The notes below the pieces were generated by a model, which had not been told where the DNA came from, searched no databases, and worked only from the letters and a program-made list of their open reading frames with translations. From an uncultured bacterium (GTDB taxonomy: Bacteria; Patescibacteriota; Patescibacteriia; UBA1558; GWA2-36-10), in the NCBI GenBank assembly GCA_903876815.1, contig CAIRBL010000093.1, positions 1 to 8,159 on the forward strand: a stretch of DNA of 8,159 nt, given 5' to 3'. A program made the position numbers and the translations under genes. This document shows positions 5,175-8,159 of the stretch, piece after piece; the stretch's first letter is position 1, and the number at the start of each line of letters is the position of its first letter.

Positions 5175-5531
5175 ATGTCTCATACTCAGATCGTGCTTGT
5201 TGCCAGGCACAATTTTCAGGACCGGGTCAGCGTCATGGCTCGTCTGATGGAGGACAATGATGTTGCTGTCTCAGCATTTCTGCTTTGGCCAGAGCATGAG
5301 ATTGGCGATGTGATCCATTACATTCTCGAGCAGAAAGCCAATGTGGTGATAGCTGATCGTGATCTGTGCTACTTTGATGGACAGAGGCTGATCAACTGTC
5401 TGATCAATCTAGCACAACGTCTGGAAAACCTCAGCTTTCAGACTTTGCTGGTCGTGGATATGGCAGGCAACATGTCTGAGGAGGAAGTACTTGCGCTGAC
5501 GGGTTTGCCTTTTGGCGCAAGCAAGCATTAA
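5175..5531 (+). CDS. Degenerate receiver-like protein (pseudo-receiver)
   Basis: I do not recognise this 118-residue protein by name. It is soluble, with no signal peptide or membrane segment. Its layout follows a receiver domain: IVLVAR at the first strand, ILEQ-KANVVIADRDLCYFDG at the third strand, then TLLVVD at the fourth. Aligned with the upstream receiver, the acidic pair D10-D11 becomes A10-R11, D61 occupies the phosphoacceptor position, MP becomes LC, and the conserved Lys and last helix are missing; it ends GLPFGASKH. Phosphorylation by the normal Mg-dependent chemistry is therefore unlikely. It has its own promoter, a strong ribosome site and a terminator. GC is about 51% over 5221-5340, and no Leu is encoded by TTA, unlike surrounding genes. 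It may be a binding partner or decoy of the first receiver (inference). Confidence 0.75.
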   Translation: MSHTQIVLVARHNFQDRVSVMARLMEDNDVAVSAFLLWPEHEIGDVIHYILEQKANVVIADRDLCYFDGQRLINCLINLAQRLENLSFQTLLVVDMAGNMSEEEVLALTGLPFGASKH

Positions 5532-5553
5532 ATCGATGGAGCGGTCTTGTGTT

Positions 5554-5585
5554 GGGTCCAGTACAATTTGGACCCTTATTTTTTT
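5554..5585 (+). terminator. Rho-independent terminator of the second receiver-like gene
   Basis: GGGTCCA (5554-5560) pairs with TGGACCC (5569-5575) across an eight-base loop, followed by TTA and T7 (5579-5585). The T tract touches the miaB stop codon at 5584-5586 on the other strand. For leftward transcription there is no T tract, so it serves mainly the + strand. Confidence 0.82.
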
Positions 5586-6912
5586 AGTTTATTTTTTCTG
5601 CCCGTTGCGTCGCGAGGCTAGCAATTACACCCCAAGCATCGGCCTGTGTGATTTTTACCTGGTAAAACTCACCAACTTTTAGAGGTTCTTTTGTAACGAC
5701 ATGGACGGCTGTGTAATTATCTAGCTTGCCAATATTTTTACATTTTTTTTCTTCACAATTCACTACATCAATTAAAGTTTCAAAGGTTTTACCAACTAAT
5801 TGTTCGTTGTATAATTTAGCATTTTTGCCGATTTGTGTATTGATGATATTAAAGCGCTCTTTTTTTGTGTCTTGAGAAATATCATCAGGATAAAGACGGG
5901 CCGCTACTGTCCCAGCTCTTTGTGAGTATTGAGAAGTAAAAGATAAATTAAATTTTAAATCACGGACTAATTTTTCCGTCGCCTTAAAATCAGTTTCCGT
6001 TTCTCCAGAAAAACCGACGATTAAATCAGTAGAGATAGATATGTCTGGTAGAGCAGTGCGTATTTTTTTGATTAATTCTTTGTAATGCTCAATAGAATAA
6101 TGGCGATTCATTTTTTTTAGTTGTTCGTCAGAGCCGGCTTGGACAGGTAAGTGTAAATAATGGTTTATATTTTTGCCAGTTTGCATAACTTTGATTAGCT
6201 CATCAGACATATCATAAGGGTGAGAAGTCAAAAATTTGAGCCAAAAATGATCGCCTAAGTTGTCAATTTGTTTTAATAAATCTGGGAAAGTCAATTCGTT
6301 TTCTCCAAGTTTAATTTTATCTAAACCATAAGAATTAACATTTTGGCCTAACAAAATTATTTCTTTATAGCCTTTGCTTAGTAATTCTTTTATTTCAGAG
6401 ATAATACTGTCACTTGGCCGTGAAACTTCGCGACCACGAGTATAGGGAACGGCACAATAGCTACAAAATTTATTGCAGCCAGTCATGATAGGTACATAAG
6501 CGCGATAGCTGGAATAGTAGCTTGGCTTGATATCAAAAAAACTTGGTAAGGCTAATTTTTCTTCGGGAGCTGCTTTTTTTATGCTATCTGCTAGGTTATC
6601 TAAATTTTTTATATCCAAAAAAATATCAAATTTGTCTTGTAATTTTTTGCGATCATACTCAAGTACGCAGCCAGATAGCATAGTAATAAGTGGTCTTTTT
6701 TCTTTGACGAGTTGCCAATTACGTACTTTGCCATAGATTCTATCTACTGCTGTTTGTTTGACTGAACAGGCGATTACACCAATAAGATCAGCTTCTTGCT
6801 CTTTATCAGTTTCTTCGTAACCCAAAGATTTCAAAGCAGTTGCTAAACGCTCAGCATCTGAGATGTTCATTTGGCAACCAAAAACTATTAAGTGGAATTT
6901 TTTATTAGACAT
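5584..6912 (-). CDS. miaB: tRNA-2-methylthio-N6-dimethylallyladenosine synthase
   Basis: A radical-SAM methylthiotransferase that adds a methylthio group at C2 of i6A37, giving ms2i6A37, so it acts on the product of miaA. At 442 residues it is full length with three domains. The N-terminal UPF0004 domain has cluster cysteines C13 (FGCQMN), C49 (IACSVKQ) and C82 (LSGC). The radical-SAM core has C146/C150/C153 (GCNKFCSYCAVPYTRG), REVSRP and ILLGQNVNSYG, which favour MiaB over MtaB or RimO. A TRAM domain lies near the C-terminus (NYTAVHVV to VKITQADAWG). The usual NTCS around the second cysteine is IACS here. The start ATG at 6912 gives the expected N-terminus. No Shine-Dalgarno is present; the AT-rich upstream region has only a weak promoter candidate (TTGATA at 6952-6957 with AATAAA 18 bases on). 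Confidence 0.95.
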   Translation of the reverse strand: MSNKKFHLIVFGCQMNISDAERLATALKSLGYEETDKEQEADLIGVIACSVKQTAVDRIYGKVRNWQLVKEKRPLITMLSGCVLEYDRKKLQDKFDIFLDIKNLDNLADSIKKAAPEEKLALPSFFDIKPSYYSSYRAYVPIMTGCNKFCSYCAVPYTRGREVSRPSDSIISEIKELLSKGYKEIILLGQNVNSYGLDKIKLGENELTFPDLLKQIDNLGDHFWLKFLTSHPYDMSDELIKVMQTGKNINHYLHLPVQAGSDEQLKKMNRHYSIEHYKELIKKIRTALPDISISTDLIVGFSGETETDFKATEKLVRDLKFNLSFTSQYSQRAGTVAARLYPDDISQDTKKERFNIINTQIGKNAKLYNEQLVGKTFETLIDVVNCEEKKCKNIGKLDNYTAVHVVTKEPLKVGEFYQVKITQADAWGVIASLATQRAEKIN

Positions 6913-6965
6913 TATATATAAATTTTATTTATTGAAATAACTTTGCCATTCTATCAATAAAGCTT

Positions 6966-7001
6966 AAAAAAATCAATCCAGTTCATCGCTAGGGGCTGGA
7001 T
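6966..7001 (-). terminator. Possible second, weaker leftward terminator
   Basis: ATCCAG (6976-6981) and CTGGAT (6996-7001) form a 6-bp stem with a 14-base loop. On the - strand it is followed, after three bases, by T7 (complement of 6966-6972). It sits just past the stronger terminator at 7008-7036 and could act as a backup that shields miaB from readthrough. Confidence 0.4.
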
Positions 7002-7007
7002 CAATAC

Positions 7008-7036
7008 AAAAAATCCTCCAGCATAGGCTGGAGGAT
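7008..7036 (-). terminator. Rho-independent terminator of the DUF5667-like gene
   Basis: ATCCTCCAGC (7013-7022) and GCTGGAGGAT (7027-7036) form a perfect 10-bp stem with a four-base loop. Read leftward, it ends in a T6 tract (complement of 7008-7013). It lies 12 bases beyond the gene's stop. Confidence 0.9.
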
Positions 7037-7048
7037 GAGGATAAATGT

Positions 7049-8159
7049 TTAATTTTCGTTATCGTCAGTTGAATCTTGATTCTCTCTTTCACGTTCACGT
7101 TGTTTTTTGAGGGCTTCTTTTTCTTGTTCTTTTTGTTTTTTGAGCGCTTCAAGTTTTTGTTTTTCTAATTCTCTAGTATTCTCTACTTCTTTTTTGAGGA
7201 TTTCGTATTTTTTTTCTTGTAATTCTTTTTTGATAACTGGTAAATTTTTATTTTCTTGTTCCAACATTTTTAGCTCAGCTTCAGTTGAGATATTCTGAAT
7301 ACGTTCTTTTAGTTTAATTTCTTGTTGTTCATTGATGGTTTGAATTTTTTCCTTAACAGCTTGAGTGCTTTTTTGTTCTAATTTTTTCAGTAATTCTATT
7401 TTGGTAGCATTAGCGTGATTGTCATTAAAGTTTTTTTCTAAATATTTTGTTTTAGAGTTATCATCTAAAGCTTCAAATTCTATCTCTATTTTTTCTACTT
7501 CTTGTTTTTTGATTTGTTCAGCACTCGCTTGGGCGCCAGTTGGTAAAGTGCCGGTAGATAATTTTTCAATCAGTTGAATTTTACGTAAGGCATTTAGATT
7601 TATGTTTGTTAAATATTTTTCAAACTTTTCTTTTTCTTCAGTGTTTAAATTTTGGAGCTTTGCTTTTAATTTTTCTTGAGCCAAAACTGTGGCGGCTTGA
7701 ATTTTTGTCTGGGCTTCTTCTGGTAATGAACTGCTGATTTCTTCTAAGGTGGCTAAAGTATTTAAAGCCTTAAATTTACTGCCATCTACATCATCATTGA
7801 CGGCATTTTTCAGTCTTTCTTCTAGGTTAGTTTTATTTTTTTCGTACCAAGCTTCAATTCTTTCTTTGCGTAAAGCTATGATTTTTTCTTTGTTTTCCTC
7901 TGGTAGTTTATTCTCTAAATCTCTTAATAATTGTTGTTGTTTGAGGTTGTATTGATCTATTTTTTCTAGTATTTTTTCTTTTTTGTTTTCATCTAGTTTA
8001 GCTAAACGATTTTCTGCTGAAGCCATTTTAGCTTTGAATTTTTCCAAGGCCTCTTGTAGTTTAGCTTGAGATTTATCATCGTTATTATTGTTAGCTATTT
8101 TTTTTGCCACTAATAATTCTAAGTTGGCTTTTTTTATTTCTAGCTCAGCTTTTTTGACA
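7049..8159 (-). CDS. DUF5667-like charged helical protein, N-terminus outside window
   Basis: The frame is open from the right edge to TAA at 7049-7051 (at least 369 residues). A GTG at 8108-8110 could start a 353-residue product, but the frame continues upstream as VKKAELEIKKANLELL, so I treat it as 5'-truncated. That segment followed by KLQEALEKFKAKMASAENRLAKL resembles the DUF5667 domain common in CPR proteins, where a signal peptide and a 'DPVKKAEL' region precede a helical bundle; family assignment is from memory. The visible part is almost all Lys/Glu/Gln/Leu/Ala, with no Cys, predicting long helices or coiled coil. Near-repeats EALKKQKEQ and EALKKQRER occur before an acidic, disordered end (QDSTDDNEN). 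An exported envelope or surface-associated role is plausible but the deciding N-terminus is missing. Function is unknown. Confidence 0.75.
   Translation of the reverse strand, partial: VKKAELEIKKANLELLVAKKIANNNNDDKSQAKLQEALEKFKAKMASAENRLAKLDENKKEKILEKIDQYNLKQQQLLRDLENKLPEENKEKIIALRKERIEAWYEKNKTNLEERLKNAVNDDVDGSKFKALNTLATLEEISSSLPEEAQTKIQAATVLAQEKLKAKLQNLNTEEKEKFEKYLTNINLNALRKIQLIEKLSTGTLPTGAQASAEQIKKQEVEKIEIEFEALDDNSKTKYLEKNFNDNHANATKIELLKKLEQKSTQAVKEKIQTINEQQEIKLKERIQNISTEAELKMLEQENKNLPVIKKELQEKKYEILKKEVENTRELEKQKLEALKKQKEQEKEALKKQRERERENQDSTDDNEN

Noticed and set aside
6527..6736. 69-residue + strand frame opposite miaB
   Set aside because: Shadow of conserved miaB coding sequence.
7107..7955. 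Ser/Phe-rich + strand frames opposite the DUF5667-like gene
   Set aside because: Lys/Glu codons read backwards give Phe/Ser/Leu-rich frames; typical shadows.
1..8159. Recoding of UGA as an amino acid, as in some CPR lineages
   Set aside because: UGA is the natural stop of folA and the first receiver gene, both at the expected family lengths, and no in-frame UGA is needed elsewhere.

Overview
The window is AT-rich bacterial DNA (hand-counted 60-base rows outside 4.6-5.6 kb give about 25-32% GC). It uses the standard code, since UGA ends folA and the first receiver gene. Genes are short and tightly packed, mostly without a visible Shine-Dalgarno. A DUF5667-like charged protein, a CCCTTCGACAAGCTCAGGG repeat read through inside folA, and stand-alone receiver proteins together suggest a Candidate Phyla Radiation (Patescibacteria) genome. 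That placement is inference, not proof.

Region 1 (1-3533, + strand) is a tight co-directional cluster: folA (5' end outside the window), dut, tdk (frameshifted), tmk and gatB. The first four supply dTTP: dihydrofolate recycling for thymidylate synthase, dUTP to dUMP, thymidine to dTMP, and dTMP to dTDP. gatB belongs to the amidotransferase that makes Gln-tRNA and/or Asn-tRNA and seems to be a translational passenger. A 72-base nested hairpin (3543-3614) separates gatB from the convergent miaA.

Region 2 (3634-6912) carries miaA (frameshifted) and miaB, both on the - strand. They catalyse consecutive steps of the ms2i6A37 tRNA modification. Between them lies a roughly 1-kb, GC-richer cassette on the + strand. 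It holds a canonical stand-alone receiver gene (4638-5012) and a smaller degenerate receiver-like gene (5175-5531). Each has its own promoter-like sequence and rho-independent terminator. The first receiver's promoter is interleaved with a strong-looking miaA promoter on the other strand, so the two probably compete for RNA polymerase, and miaA mRNA may be leaderless.

Region 3 (6913-8159) has one or two leftward terminators and then the C-terminal part of a long, charged, helical DUF5667-like protein whose frame stays open to the right edge.

The most notable points are the receiver/pseudo-receiver cassette with overlapping divergent promoters, the repeat absorbed into DHFR, the elaborate hairpin after gatB, and two conserved genes each broken by what looks like one missing base. 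No tRNA, rRNA, CRISPR array, transposase or integrase was seen.
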